From assembly GCA_016786725.1 (NCBI GenBank), contig JAEUVU010000001.1, forward strand, positions 1-64,000: a DNA stretch of 64,000 nt, in the 5' to 3' direction. The stretch's first letter is position 1. Each line of letters begins with the position of its first letter. Source of the stretch: Ferruginibacter sp. (GTDB taxonomy: Bacteria; Bacteroidota; Bacteroidia; Chitinophagales; Chitinophagaceae). Position numbers and translations under genes: made by a program. Under the pieces are notes generated by a model. That model was not told the DNA's origin. It ran no database searches and worked only from the letters and a program-made list of their open reading frames with translations. This document shows, in pieces, positions 17,767 to 25,631 of this stretch.

Positions 17767-19122
17767 TTAATTCTTTAATTCAAATCTTACCTCCGCATTA
17801 TTTTTAAGGTCGGCGCTCAGGCGCACTTCGTGGCGTGATGAACCGTCGTTGATGATCATCAAGGCAGTGTTGGGGGGAATATTCCCCAGGTTTTCAGCAA
17901 ATAATATCAGTTCATTGTTTTTACCGGGTTCTATATTTAATGTAAGAGAAACCGGGTTTGTACTTAAAGGTTTTTTTGAAACAAGGGATGCACCATTAAA
18001 GTATACAGAAACAATATCATTATCTACATCACCATCATCGTACAGGTCAACACTTATCTTTTTGTTTTTTACATTGATGGTTTTTATATCTTTTACCGGC
18101 CTGCTGTCAACTGCGGCATTGCCTGATGCAGTTGGCTTTTTATCGTTTGAAACTACAGGTTGCGGAGCGGTGTTGTTTAAACCTTCCACCTGTGCTTTAT
18201 AGCGTTTCACTGCTTTGGTAATGGCTTCCGCCAGTTCCTGCTGGCCCTGTTCGCTGTTGATGTACCGCTCATCTTCCGGATTATTTATAAAACCGGTTTC
18301 TACCAATATAGCGGGCATATTGGTAGCCTGCAGCACCCAAATGCCTACCTGGCGCTGGTTTACACCCAAAGCTGCCCTTCCGGTATTTTCAACTTCTTCA
18401 TTTACCATGGTAGCTAAACGGTCGCTTCTTTCCTGGTATCTTTTTGCATAAATGGCGGCAATGATCTTGCCTTGCGGACTGCTGAAATCAAAAGCAGTTT
18501 CAAGTGAATCCACACCACCGGCTTCTATCTCAAAATTCTCATCGCCACCCATAATTGCTTTTAACTTATCACTGGTTTTATGTGCGGCAAATATCCATAC
18601 ACTGGTGCCGCTGCGGGTGAGCGGCATTTTAAAATATTCATAAACCGGTTCTTCAACTTCGTATGCTTCTTTATGTTTTTTTCTCCTCCTGCCTTTTCCG
18701 GTATAAGTTATTTTATAACGGGTAACCATTCGTGTACCTACCTGTCGTTTACCTGTTTTTAATGGACCGCTATCAGCATGAATACACAAAAAGAGATCGC
18801 CCTTAACTTCATTGGCAATTCTTGCTTTTTCTGTAGGCGATTGATAAATATCTGTTGTACGGGTAGGAACTATTTTTACACCAGGCAATTGTTTTTTTAA
18901 TTCATCAACTAATTTTAATGAGATGGCGAGTGTTACATCTTTTTCTTTGGAGCGTAAAGAATTTTCATATTGACCTGTAGCACCAGGGTCCCTGTCGCCG
19001 CCATGGCCGGCATCTACAACAATTGTTTTTATAAGTTTGGGAGTTTGAGCAGGTAATTCAGTTATTATTAACAAATGCAAAGCAGCAAAAAGAAAAATAA
19101 AAGGCACTTTGTTCCTCAGCAT
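17767..19122 (-). CDS. N-acetylmuramoyl-L-alanine amidase with C-terminal beta module
   Basis: 451 residues. A signal peptide (1-25) is followed by an Amidase_3 zinc domain (~33-300): 'TIVVDAGHGGDRDPGATG' (first zinc His), 'SKEKDVTLAISLKL', 'RTTDIYQ', 'SIHAD'-equivalent 'LCIHADSG', and 'AILVETGFINNPEDERYI' with the catalytic Glu. It cleaves the bond between muramic acid and the stem peptide in cell-wall turnover or division. An insertion near 125-160 ('KITYTGKGRRRKKHKEAYEVEEP') is highly basic. Residues 347-451 form a separate module, shared with the 376-residue protein at 32903-34033. First gene of the operon with MlaD and OstA. Confidence 0.93.
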   Translation of the reverse strand: MLRNKVPFIFLFAALHLLIITELPAQTPKLIKTIVVDAGHGGDRDPGATGQYENSLRSKEKDVTLAISLKLVDELKKQLPGVKIVPTRTTDIYQSPTEKARIANEVKGDLFLCIHADSGPLKTGKRQVGTRMVTRYKITYTGKGRRRKKHKEAYEVEEPVYEYFKMPLTRSGTSVWIFAAHKTSDKLKAIMGGDENFEIEAGGVDSLETAFDFSSPQGKIIAAIYAKRYQERSDRLATMVNEEVENTGRAALGVNQRQVGIWVLQATNMPAILVETGFINNPEDERYINSEQGQQELAEAITKAVKRYKAQVEGLNNTAPQPVVSNDKKPTASGNAAVDSRPVKDIKTINVKNKKISVDLYDDGDVDNDIVSVYFNGASLVSKKPLSTNPVSLTLNIEPGKNNELILFAENLGNIPPNTALMIINDGSSRHEVRLSADLKNNAEVRFELKN

Positions 19123-19189
19123 GTACTGTTTGTTTTTATCGGGGTTAGTAATTAATCAATTATTCACAAATTCGTTCTGTTATAATGGC

Positions 19190-19197
19190 TATTTTTG
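19190..19197 (+). promoter_or_regulatory. -7 promoter box for the LptD-like gene
   Basis: TATTTTTG matches TAnnTTTG and ends only 12 bases before the ATG at 19210, so the transcript would have a leader of about 5-7 bases. It lies in the 87-base divergent gap shared with the amidase operon. Confidence 0.5.
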
Positions 19198-19209
19198 CCA
19201 ATCTTTAGT

Positions 19210-21912
19210 ATGAACCATCTGAACAAAGGTAAGGCAAAATACATATTGGTTTTGGCATTGGTACCGCTGTTATTCATCATAACGCTGTATTGCAGTGCAG
19301 GCGTTTTTCACACATCATACTTTCACAGTTTTTTAACGGTTGATACTTTGCCACTCACCAGATCAGACTCACAAAAATTAAGTACAAATAAAACAATTGA
19401 TGACGCAGCAATAAAAAAAAGTACAGACACAACCATCATCAATAAAACCGACACACTTACCTATCGCCCTTCAAAAGATGCATTAGATGCACCGGTTACA
19501 TACCATGCCGATGATTCGATGGTGATGGATATACCTGGCAAAAAAATAATTTTATATGGCAAGGGTACCAACGTAAAATACATTGATAACGAATTGTATG
19601 CACCAAGGATAGAATTTGACCAACGCACCAGCCTGGTAAGTGCTTATCTGGTAAGAGACAGTAATGGCAATGTGATTTCATTTCCTGTATTTAACCAGGC
19701 CGATTTTAAAACACAAAGTGATTCCATTAAGTTCAACATGAAAACATTGAAGGGAATTACAAAAAGTACTTACACCCAACAGGGTGAAATATTTTTTCAT
19801 GCTGAGAAAATCAAAAAGGTTGATCCTGAAGTTTTTTATGGTTACAAAGGTCAATTTACTACCTGCAACCTGGATACTCCACACTTTTCATTTGTAAGTA
19901 AGAAATTCAAATTCATAAATAAGAAGATGGCGATCACGGGTCCCGTGCACCCCGAGTTTGAAGCCGTGCCCATACCGGTATATTTACCGTTTGGTATTTT
20001 TCCGCTAAAAACGGGCAGGCGTTCAGGCATACTGGCGCCCAGTTTTTCAGCCAATGAAGAATTGGGCCTTGCACTGGAAAACCTGGGTTATTATAAAGTG
20101 TTAAACGATAAATGGGATGTAGTGCTTAGGGGAACCATTTATTCTTATGGCGGCTGGACAGCCAATTTAAGTCCGCGTTATTACAAAAGGTACCGTTACC
20201 AGGGCAACCTGTCGGTGGATGTTTTGCACCTGCGTAACCTCGATAAATCGGGAGCCCGCAGTTTTAATGTACGCTGGAGCCATAGTGCCGACACAAAGTC
20301 GAGACCGGGTGTAACTTTCAGTGCCAGTGTAAATGCAGGCAGCAGCGGTTTTAATTCGTCAGTACCTAACAGCCCGCAAAGAAATTTTCAAAACCAGCTT
20401 AACTCTTCCATTACTTATTCTAAAGTATGGAAAAATAAGCCCTACAATATAAATATCAACGCTAATCATAACCAGAACACCAATACCAAAGCATGGAATA
20501 TTAATTTGCCGGATATAGGTTTTAATGTAAACACATTATATCCTTTCAGGCGAAAAGAAGTGATCGGCGAATATAAATGGTTTGAAAACCTGGGAATTGC
20601 ACTGAACACCAATGTACGCAGCCAGTCTTCTTTTTACGATACACTGGGCGGGTTCTTTAAACAGTTTGCCAAAAATTACAAATGGGGCGCCAATCATAAT
20701 GTTCCCATCACGTTGGCATTGCCGCCTGTTGGAAATTTTCAGATTTCACCCAGTGTGAGCTATGTTGAAAGATGGTACCAGGAAAAATTTACACGCCGGT
20801 GGAACAGTGTTGACAGGAAACTTGACACCACGATCAGTAACGGGTTTTACACAGCACGTGAAATGAGTTTTGGCCTAGGAGTAGCCACCCGTATTTTCGG
20901 CATGTTTACATTTAAAAAGAATAGCAAGGTTCAGGCCATACGGCATGAATTAAGGCCGAATATTTCTGCCAATTATAAGCCTGATATGAACCGGAAAAAT
21001 TACTATTCATCGCAAATTGATACATTCGGGAATAAAGGCAGGTTTTCTTATTATGAACGCAGTGTTGTAGGGTATTTTGGCGAAGGCAGGTTTGGAGGAA
21101 TAAGTTTTGGGCTTGATAATAACCTCCAGATGAAAGTGCGTAATAAGAAAGACACGGCTGCCGATGCGGTTAAAAAAATTACCCTTATAGACGGACTTAG
21201 TGTTAACAGTGCCTATAATTTTTTACTCGACTCTTTTAAACTCAGCCCATTTAATATTAACATGCGTACCAATCTTTTTGAAAAGATCAGTATATCTGCA
21301 GGGGCGGTATTGATGCCTTACCAGACAAATAACAACGGCGAATTCATCAATAAATATATCTGGAAAAACAAGGTAGCTGTAGGAAAATTAACGAGCGCCA
21401 ATATTGCTATCCAAAGTCAGTTTAAGGGCGGTGACAAGAATGAACAGTTACCAATCAACAACCAGCAACAGGTACCACGCCTTAACCCGGTAACGGGATT
21501 GCCGTTGAATGAGTATGAGCAGGAAGCATCGTATATTATGAACAATCCCGGCGAATTTGCAAATTTCAATATTCCCTGGAGTATAAGTTTTCAATATGCA
21601 TTTAATTACAACCGTGTTCCCAATGGGCTGGGAACCGGTTATAAAGGTCTTGTAACGCAAAGTATTAACTGGACCGGGTCCTTAAATCTCACTCCCAAAT
21701 GGCAGATGGGCATAAACGGCTCTTATAATATTACAGAGAAAGATCTCGGAATGATCAGTATGTATCTCACAAGGGAAATGCATTGCTGGCAAATGGCAAT
21801 TAATATCTCTCCTGTAGGAAGATACCGCTCCTTTAATATCAGTATCAGCCCCAAATCCGGGTTATTACGCGACCTTAAGATAAACAGAACGAGGTATTTT
21901 TATGATCTGTAG
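19210..21912 (+). CDS. LptD-like outer-membrane LPS assembly barrel
   Basis: 900 residues from ATG 19210. An uncleaved or signal-like N-terminus (1-40) is followed by an OstA-type region (~95-215, 'VTYHADDSMVMDIPGKKIILYGKGTNVKYIDNELYAPRIEFDQRTSLVSA', 'STYTQQGEIFFHAEKIKKVDPEVFYGYKGQFTTCNLDTPHFSF') and a large beta-barrel ('IPVYLPFGIFPLKTGRRSGILAPSFSANEELGLALENLGYYKVLNDKWDVVLRGTIYSYGGW'). The pattern 'FTTCNLDTPHFSF...PVPIPVYLPFG' is the usual LptD hinge. LptD inserts lipopolysaccharide into the outer leaflet. A TTG start at 19195 was rejected on promoter position. The opposite side carries the OstA and MlaD genes, which fits one envelope-lipid region. Confidence 0.88.
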   Translation: MNHLNKGKAKYILVLALVPLLFIITLYCSAGVFHTSYFHSFLTVDTLPLTRSDSQKLSTNKTIDDAAIKKSTDTTIINKTDTLTYRPSKDALDAPVTYHADDSMVMDIPGKKIILYGKGTNVKYIDNELYAPRIEFDQRTSLVSAYLVRDSNGNVISFPVFNQADFKTQSDSIKFNMKTLKGITKSTYTQQGEIFFHAEKIKKVDPEVFYGYKGQFTTCNLDTPHFSFVSKKFKFINKKMAITGPVHPEFEAVPIPVYLPFGIFPLKTGRRSGILAPSFSANEELGLALENLGYYKVLNDKWDVVLRGTIYSYGGWTANLSPRYYKRYRYQGNLSVDVLHLRNLDKSGARSFNVRWSHSADTKSRPGVTFSASVNAGSSGFNSSVPNSPQRNFQNQLNSSITYSKVWKNKPYNININANHNQNTNTKAWNINLPDIGFNVNTLYPFRRKEVIGEYKWFENLGIALNTNVRSQSSFYDTLGGFFKQFAKNYKWGANHNVPITLALPPVGNFQISPSVSYVERWYQEKFTRRWNSVDRKLDTTISNGFYTAREMSFGLGVATRIFGMFTFKKNSKVQAIRHELRPNISANYKPDMNRKNYYSSQIDTFGNKGRFSYYERSVVGYFGEGRFGGISFGLDNNLQMKVRNKKDTAADAVKKITLIDGLSVNSAYNFLLDSFKLSPFNINMRTNLFEKISISAGAVLMPYQTNNNGEFINKYIWKNKVAVGKLTSANIAIQSQFKGGDKNEQLPINNQQQVPRLNPVTGLPLNEYEQEASYIMNNPGEFANFNIPWSISFQYAFNYNRVPNGLGTGYKGLVTQSINWTGSLNLTPKWQMGINGSYNITEKDLGMISMYLTREMHCWQMAINISPVGRYRSFNISISPKSGLLRDLKINRTRYFYDL

Positions 21913-21923
21913 ATTTTTTAAGT

Positions 21924-22002
21924 AATTAGGAATTTGTAGTTGGTAATTAGTTCTGATCTTGCAGGTTGCTTCCCAATTCCTAATTCCTAATTCCTAATTC
22001 CC
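21924..22002. repeat. Hairpin with tandem AATTCCT heptamers overlapping the plsC stop
   Basis: Four heptamers (AATTCCT three times, then AATTCCC) run from 21975 to 22002. The word AATTAGGAATT at 21924-21934 can pair with any of the copies. The element lies between two converging genes, and the last six codons of the acyltransferase are encoded inside the heptamers. Confidence 0.75.
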
Positions 22003-22726
22003 TTACGTACTCTTTCAGCATTTCTGCATGCACTTTTTCTTTTAATTCAGTAACCGTATTGTCTTTTGAAGTTTCTGCCGGTAAAAATTGCATTTTTAAT
22101 TTAACAGGCAACAGAAAGAAATTTTTATTGATCGGCATCGCTTTTTTAGTTCCGGTAATTACACAGGGGATTATATCTGTATTTGTAGATACGGCAAGCC
22201 TGAAAGCTCCGTCATAAAAAGGTTTTATGGGTTCGTTTGTGCGGTTTCTTGCACCTTCGGGATAAATGCACATGTGCATACCCCTGGCCAAAACTTTTTT
22301 CATGGCATCAAAACTTTTGCTGCGGCTTTTTTCATCTTTACGGTCAACTAATATCGAGCCTCTTGAGTAGAACAAACCAAACAACGGGATTTTTGCAAAA
22401 GATGCCTTTGCAATGGTTTTATTGGCGCCGGGTACATACGGTGCCGATAAAGGCACATCAAGCAATGCATTGTGATTGAACACCACAATGTATGCGTTGC
22501 CTTTTTTGAAATGTTCTCTTCCGGTTACTGTAACCGGGCAGCCTACCAGGAACAACCATACATTCATCCATAGGCGGGACACAGCTATAAAGTATTTCTG
22601 CCCTTTTGTTTCTTCCATCAAATGCGACAGCATGGCAAAAGGAAAAATGATGAGGAATGTGATTAAAAAAGTGATCAACCCCCAAAAGGCCCAGAGGCGC
22701 CCAAAGATATTCGTTGCTGTTTTCAT
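21980..22726 (-). CDS. plsC: 1-acyl-sn-glycerol-3-phosphate acyltransferase
   Basis: 248 residues. Adds the second acyl chain to lysophosphatidic acid in membrane phospholipid synthesis. An N-terminal membrane helix (~12-35, 'FWGLITFLITFLIIFPFAML') is followed by the catalytic 'VFNHNALLDVPLS' (His-X4-Asp) and the acceptor-binding 'IYPEGARNRT'. Another conserved patch, 'FSRGSILVDRKDEKSRSKS', appears as 'FYSRGSILVDRKD'. It begins 2 bases after ung, so the two are co-transcribed. The last codons are formed by a tandem heptamer repeat (21975-22002), suggesting that the natural C-terminus was altered. Confidence 0.92.
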   Translation of the reverse strand: MKTATNIFGRLWAFWGLITFLITFLIIFPFAMLSHLMEETKGQKYFIAVSRLWMNVWLFLVGCPVTVTGREHFKKGNAYIVVFNHNALLDVPLSAPYVPGANKTIAKASFAKIPLFGLFYSRGSILVDRKDEKSRSKSFDAMKKVLARGMHMCIYPEGARNRTNEPIKPFYDGAFRLAVSTNTDIIPCVITGTKKAMPINKNFFLLPVKLKMQFLPAETSKDNTVTELKEKVHAEMLKEYVRELGIRN

Positions 22727-22728
22727 TG

Positions 22729-23412
22729 TTAAGGTGTTAGTAATTTCCAGTCTATGGGAGCAATACCTTGCTTTGTTAAAATGTCATTTGTTTTTGAAAA
22801 ATGTTTACAGCCAAAAAAACCTTTGTCGGCCGAAAAAGGGGAGGGGTGAGCAGCTTTTAACACAAAATGTTTTGTTTCGTCAATAAGTAGTTGCTTGTCC
22901 TGTGCAAACTTACCCCAAAGTAAAAAAACGATACCCTTTTTATCGTCTGATATTTTTTGAATTACGGCATCGGTAAACTCTGCCCAACCGAATTTTGCAT
23001 GACTGAAAGGTTCATTAGCCCTTACTGTTAAGGCTGCATTCAGCAATAATACCCCTTGCTCTGCCCAACGTGTTAAATTGCCATATTGTGCCGGCATGGC
23101 AATACCTATATCGTTTTGTATCTCTTTAAAAATATTTACCAGCGATGGCGGCGGTTTAATACCGTTTTGTACGGAAAAACTCAGGCCATGCGCCTGGCCT
23201 TCTCCATGATAAGGATCCTGCCCAAGGATAACTACCTTCAGTTTATTAAACGGCGTTTGATTAAAAGCATTGAAGATGAGGGAGCCGGGAGGATAAATTG
23301 TTTTGCCTGTAGCTTTTTCTGTTTTTAAAAAAGTTACGATCTGCTGAAAGTAAGGTTTTGTGAATTCATTTTTCAGTACATCTTTCCAGGAAGCCTCCAT
23401 TTTTACATCCAT
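22729..23412 (-). CDS. ung: Uracil-DNA glycosylase, family 1
   Basis: 227 residues, the family length. It removes uracil from DNA after cytosine deamination or dUTP misincorporation. The water-activating loop 'VVILGQDPYHGEGQAHGLSFSV' contains the catalytic Asp, and the Leu-intercalation loop 'AAHPSPFSADKGFFGC' carries the catalytic His. 'VLLLNAALTVRANEPFSHAKFGW' and 'VFLLWGKFAQDK' are also typical. Start: the first of two in-frame ATGs, 12 bases apart; the second, at 23400, would also work. It is upstream of plsC with a 2-base gap. Confidence 0.97.
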   Translation of the reverse strand: MDVKMEASWKDVLKNEFTKPYFQQIVTFLKTEKATGKTIYPPGSLIFNAFNQTPFNKLKVVILGQDPYHGEGQAHGLSFSVQNGIKPPPSLVNIFKEIQNDIGIAMPAQYGNLTRWAEQGVLLLNAALTVRANEPFSHAKFGWAEFTDAVIQKISDDKKGIVFLLWGKFAQDKQLLIDETKHFVLKAAHPSPFSADKGFFGCKHFSKTNDILTKQGIAPIDWKLLTP

Positions 23413-23432
23413 CTTGCAATATTTGTATAAAA

Positions 23433-23463
23433 ATAAAAAAGAGCCGCCAATCAGCGACTCTTT
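23433..23463 (-). terminator. Terminator of tRNA-Arg
   Basis: On the minus strand AGAGTCGC / GCGGCTCT (8 bp with one G-U pair) is followed by a long U run, 11 bases past the tRNA 3' end. Confidence 0.85.
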
Positions 23464-23473
23464 CTTTTGTTTG

Positions 23474-23547
<74 letters not shown>

Positions 23548-23561
23548 ATTTTTTGCAGCCG

Positions 23562-23569
23562 CAAAGCTA
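23562..23569 (-). promoter_or_regulatory. -7 promoter box for tRNA-Arg
   Basis: TAGCTTTG on the minus strand matches TAnnTTTG and ends 15 bases before the mature tRNA 5' end. Confidence 0.5.
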
Positions 23570-23622
23570 AGAAAATTTTACTTTGCATTAGAACTTAATT
23601 GAAACAGAGATCAATATTTTTC

Positions 23623-23874
23623 ATGCAGGCATGCCTATACATATTATTCAGCCAGGCTCTTAACAAATATTATATAGGCTCTACAACAGACATAGAAAGG
23701 CGTTTGGCTGAACATAACAGAGGGAAGGAAAAATTTACCAGAACTGGAATTCCTTGGTTATTGGTTTATTCTGAAATATTTGAGGAATTAAATCAAGCAA
23801 GACAAAGAGAATTTTATATTAAAAGAATGAAAAGCAAAATATTTATTGAGAAACTGATAACCTCAGCCGGATAG
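23623..23874 (+). CDS. GIY-YIG domain nuclease-like protein, ending inside a tRNA-like sequence
   Basis: 84 residues from ATG 23623 ('MQACLYILFSQALNKYYIGSTTDIERRLAEHN'). The single-domain GIY-YIG fold is shown by 'LYILFS' and 'KYYIGSTTD', the catalytic Arg in 'IERRLAEH', and a Glu in 'ARQREFYIKRMKSK' as the metal ligand. Small proteins of this type (UPF0213/YhbQ-like) are thought to cut DNA. The stop codon TAG is part of the D-loop of the degenerate tRNA copy at 23860-23927, so the last residues 'SAG' come from tRNA sequence. A TTG start 24 bases upstream adds nothing family-like. A near -7 box, TACTTTG, lies at 23579-23585. Confidence 0.85.
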   Translation: MQACLYILFSQALNKYYIGSTTDIERRLAEHNRGKEKFTRTGIPWLLVYSEIFEELNQARQREFYIKRMKSKIFIEKLITSAG

Positions 23875-23927
23875 TGCATCCCGATTTATAATCGGGAGGG
23901 TCATTGGTTCGAATCCAATCCAGATCA
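23860..23927 (+). pseudogene. Degenerate tRNA copy (anticodon-like UAU), 3' half intact
   Basis: From CTCAGC onward this strand aligns with tRNA-Arg except in the anticodon arm. The anticodon stem CCCGA / TCGGG is perfect and encloses the loop TTTATAA (would-be anticodon TAT). The T arm and the 3' acceptor strand are identical to tRNA-Arg. The D stem (CCTC against GTGC) has two mismatches, and no 5' acceptor strand pairs with CCAGATC, so a normal tRNA cannot form. The 5' portion overlaps the end of the GIY-YIG gene. Confidence 0.82.
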
Positions 23928-23928
23928 C

Positions 23929-23954
23929 AAAAAAGCCTTTAGGGGCTTTTTTTT
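23929..23954 (+). terminator. Terminator after the GIY-YIG/tRNA-like unit
   Basis: AAAAGCC / GGGCTTTT hairpin followed by nine T, directly after the tRNA-like sequence. Confidence 0.8.
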
Positions 23955-24056
23955 ATTTGTATAAAATAAAACCTCTATTTTCGCTCTCTACAATTTTCGG
24001 CTATGAAGTATTTTTTCAGCTAAGGTAAGTTTCTGCTTCCTTGGTCCGCATCTGTT

Positions 24057-24076
24057 AACAATACATCCGTATTGTT
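24057..24076 (+). promoter_or_regulatory. Leader hairpin upstream of the MATE gene
   Basis: Perfect 8-bp stem AACAATAC / GTATTGTT with loop ATCC, 37 bases before the MATE start codon. No U run follows. It could be an operator or a leader hairpin; the function is unknown. Confidence 0.4.
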
Positions 24077-24112
24077 ATTTATCTATTTACTTAACTTTTA
24101 TTTTATACTATC

Positions 24113-25519
24113 ATGGCATTTTCAACACAGCAAGTTTCTTCTTTTTTTAAACTGCTTATCCAGGCATTTACCGGTGAAATAAAAGATTTTACTTCAGGCA
24201 GTATTAACAGGGCCATCTTTTTATTAGCCATACCGATGATATTTGAAATGGTGATGGAATCTTTATTTGCCATTGTTGATATTTACTTTGTGAACAAAGT
24301 AGGTATCGAGGCTTCTTCCACTGTTGTATTAACAGAAGCATCCCTTACTATTTTATATTCAGTTGCATGGGGTTTGTCAATAGGCGTAACAGCGCTTGTA
24401 GCAAGGCGTGCCGGCGAAAAGAATTTTAAATCGGCTTCAGATATTGCCGCACAGGCAATCGTTGTGGGGTTGTTGCTTTCAATAATCGTAAGCATTATCG
24501 GCTTCTTTTTCCCAAGAGAAATATTACTCCTGATGGGAGCATCAGCCAAGGTTGCCGAAGAAAATTATTTGTTTACGCAGATCATGTTAACCGGTAATAT
24601 TGTTATCATGCTGCTCTTCATCAACAATGCAATTTTTCGTGGGGCAGGCAATGCCTCCATTGCCATGTGGGTTTTAATACTGGCTAATGCCATCAATATG
24701 ATACTTGACCCTCTGCTTATATTGGGTATTGGCCCCTTTCCCAAACTGGGTGTGGTTGGGGCAGCAGTAGCAACTACTACCGGCAGAACCGTAGCTGTAC
24801 TGCTGCAGTTTTATTTTTTATTCAATGGTAAGTCATTGATTAAACTGGCTGTAAAGCAATTTGCCATAAAAAAAGAATTGGTACGTAATATTTTGAGCAC
24901 TTCGGCAGGGGGGATGTTCCAGTTCATCATTGGCAGCTGCAGTTGGATATTTCTGGCGATGATTATTGCAGAATCAGGTACGGCAGCAGTTTCGGGCTAT
25001 GGTACAGCAATCCGGATATGCATTTTTACTATACTACCTGCCTGGGGTTTGGCAAATGCGGCAGCCACATTGGTTGGACAAAACCTGGGAGCAAATCAAC
25101 CTGATAGAGCCGAAAAATCTGTGTGGCGGACAGCCTTCATAACTTTTTGTTTTTTTGCCATTGTTGCAGTTGTTTTTTTCTTGTTTGGAGAGGCTTTAAT
25201 GCGCTTTTTTACACAGGATGAAGCGGCTGTTGCCGCGGGCACTGAATGCCTGCATATACTGGCTGTTGGCTATGTTTTCTTTGCTTATGGTATGATCATA
25301 AGCCAGGCATTTAATGGCGCCGGCGACACCCGTACACCTACTTACATAAATTTATTTGTTTTCTGGGTATTACAAATACCGCTGGCCTGGCTCTTGGCCA
25401 AATTTTTAAAGATGGGCCCAACCGGAGTTTATGTTGCTATTGGTGTATCAGAAACGGTTTTGGCAATTGTAAGTATCATAATTTTTAAAAAGGGAAAATG
25501 GAAATTGGTAAAGGTTTGA
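24113..25519 (+). CDS. MATE family efflux transporter
   Basis: 468 residues with about 12 membrane segments in two homologous halves, the MATE layout. The protein sits in the inner membrane and exchanges cations, drugs or metabolites for Na+ or H+. Family signals: 'GSINRAIFLLAIPMIFEMVMESLFAIVDIYFVNKVG', 'TEASLTILYSVAWGLSIGVTALVARRAGEKN', 'NNAIFRGAGNASIAMWVLILANAINMILDPLLILG', and in the second half 'LGANQPDRAEKSVWRT' and 'ISQAFNGAGDTRTPTYINLFVFWVLQIPLAW'. The N-terminal 25 residues are extra and hydrophilic. The substrate cannot be told. It is monocistronic and follows the tRNA/GIY-YIG unit. Confidence 0.93.
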   Translation: MAFSTQQVSSFFKLLIQAFTGEIKDFTSGSINRAIFLLAIPMIFEMVMESLFAIVDIYFVNKVGIEASSTVVLTEASLTILYSVAWGLSIGVTALVARRAGEKNFKSASDIAAQAIVVGLLLSIIVSIIGFFFPREILLLMGASAKVAEENYLFTQIMLTGNIVIMLLFINNAIFRGAGNASIAMWVLILANAINMILDPLLILGIGPFPKLGVVGAAVATTTGRTVAVLLQFYFLFNGKSLIKLAVKQFAIKKELVRNILSTSAGGMFQFIIGSCSWIFLAMIIAESGTAAVSGYGTAIRICIFTILPAWGLANAAATLVGQNLGANQPDRAEKSVWRTAFITFCFFAIVAVVFFLFGEALMRFFTQDEAAVAAGTECLHILAVGYVFFAYGMIISQAFNGAGDTRTPTYINLFVFWVLQIPLAWLLAKFLKMGPTGVYVAIGVSETVLAIVSIIIFKKGKWKLVKV

Positions 25520-25560
25520 TTTTTACTATCTTAGCATAAATAATAAAAAAAGGTACAAAT

Positions 25561-25592
25561 TTTGCCTTTCCATTAATTTAACATTATATTTG
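25561..25592 (+). promoter_or_regulatory. Complete -33/-7 promoter for the OmpA gene
   Basis: TTTG at 25561-25564, a 20-base spacer, then TATATTTG at 25585-25592. This is the full Bacteroidota consensus TTTG-N19-21-TAnnTTTG. The start codon is at 25632, giving a leader of about 33 bases. It is the clearest promoter in the window and fits an abundant outer-membrane protein. Confidence 0.75.
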
Positions 25593-25631
25593 CACATAAC
25601 TCAGATAAAAATTTTAATCAAATTAAAGTTT

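Noticed and set aside
21975-22002. CRISPR-like array
   Set aside because: Heptamer tandem without spacers; no cas genes anywhere in the window.
23860-23927. Functional tRNA-Ile(UAU)
   Set aside because: The 5' acceptor strand does not pair and the D stem has two mismatches; the anticodon and T arms alone are not enough.
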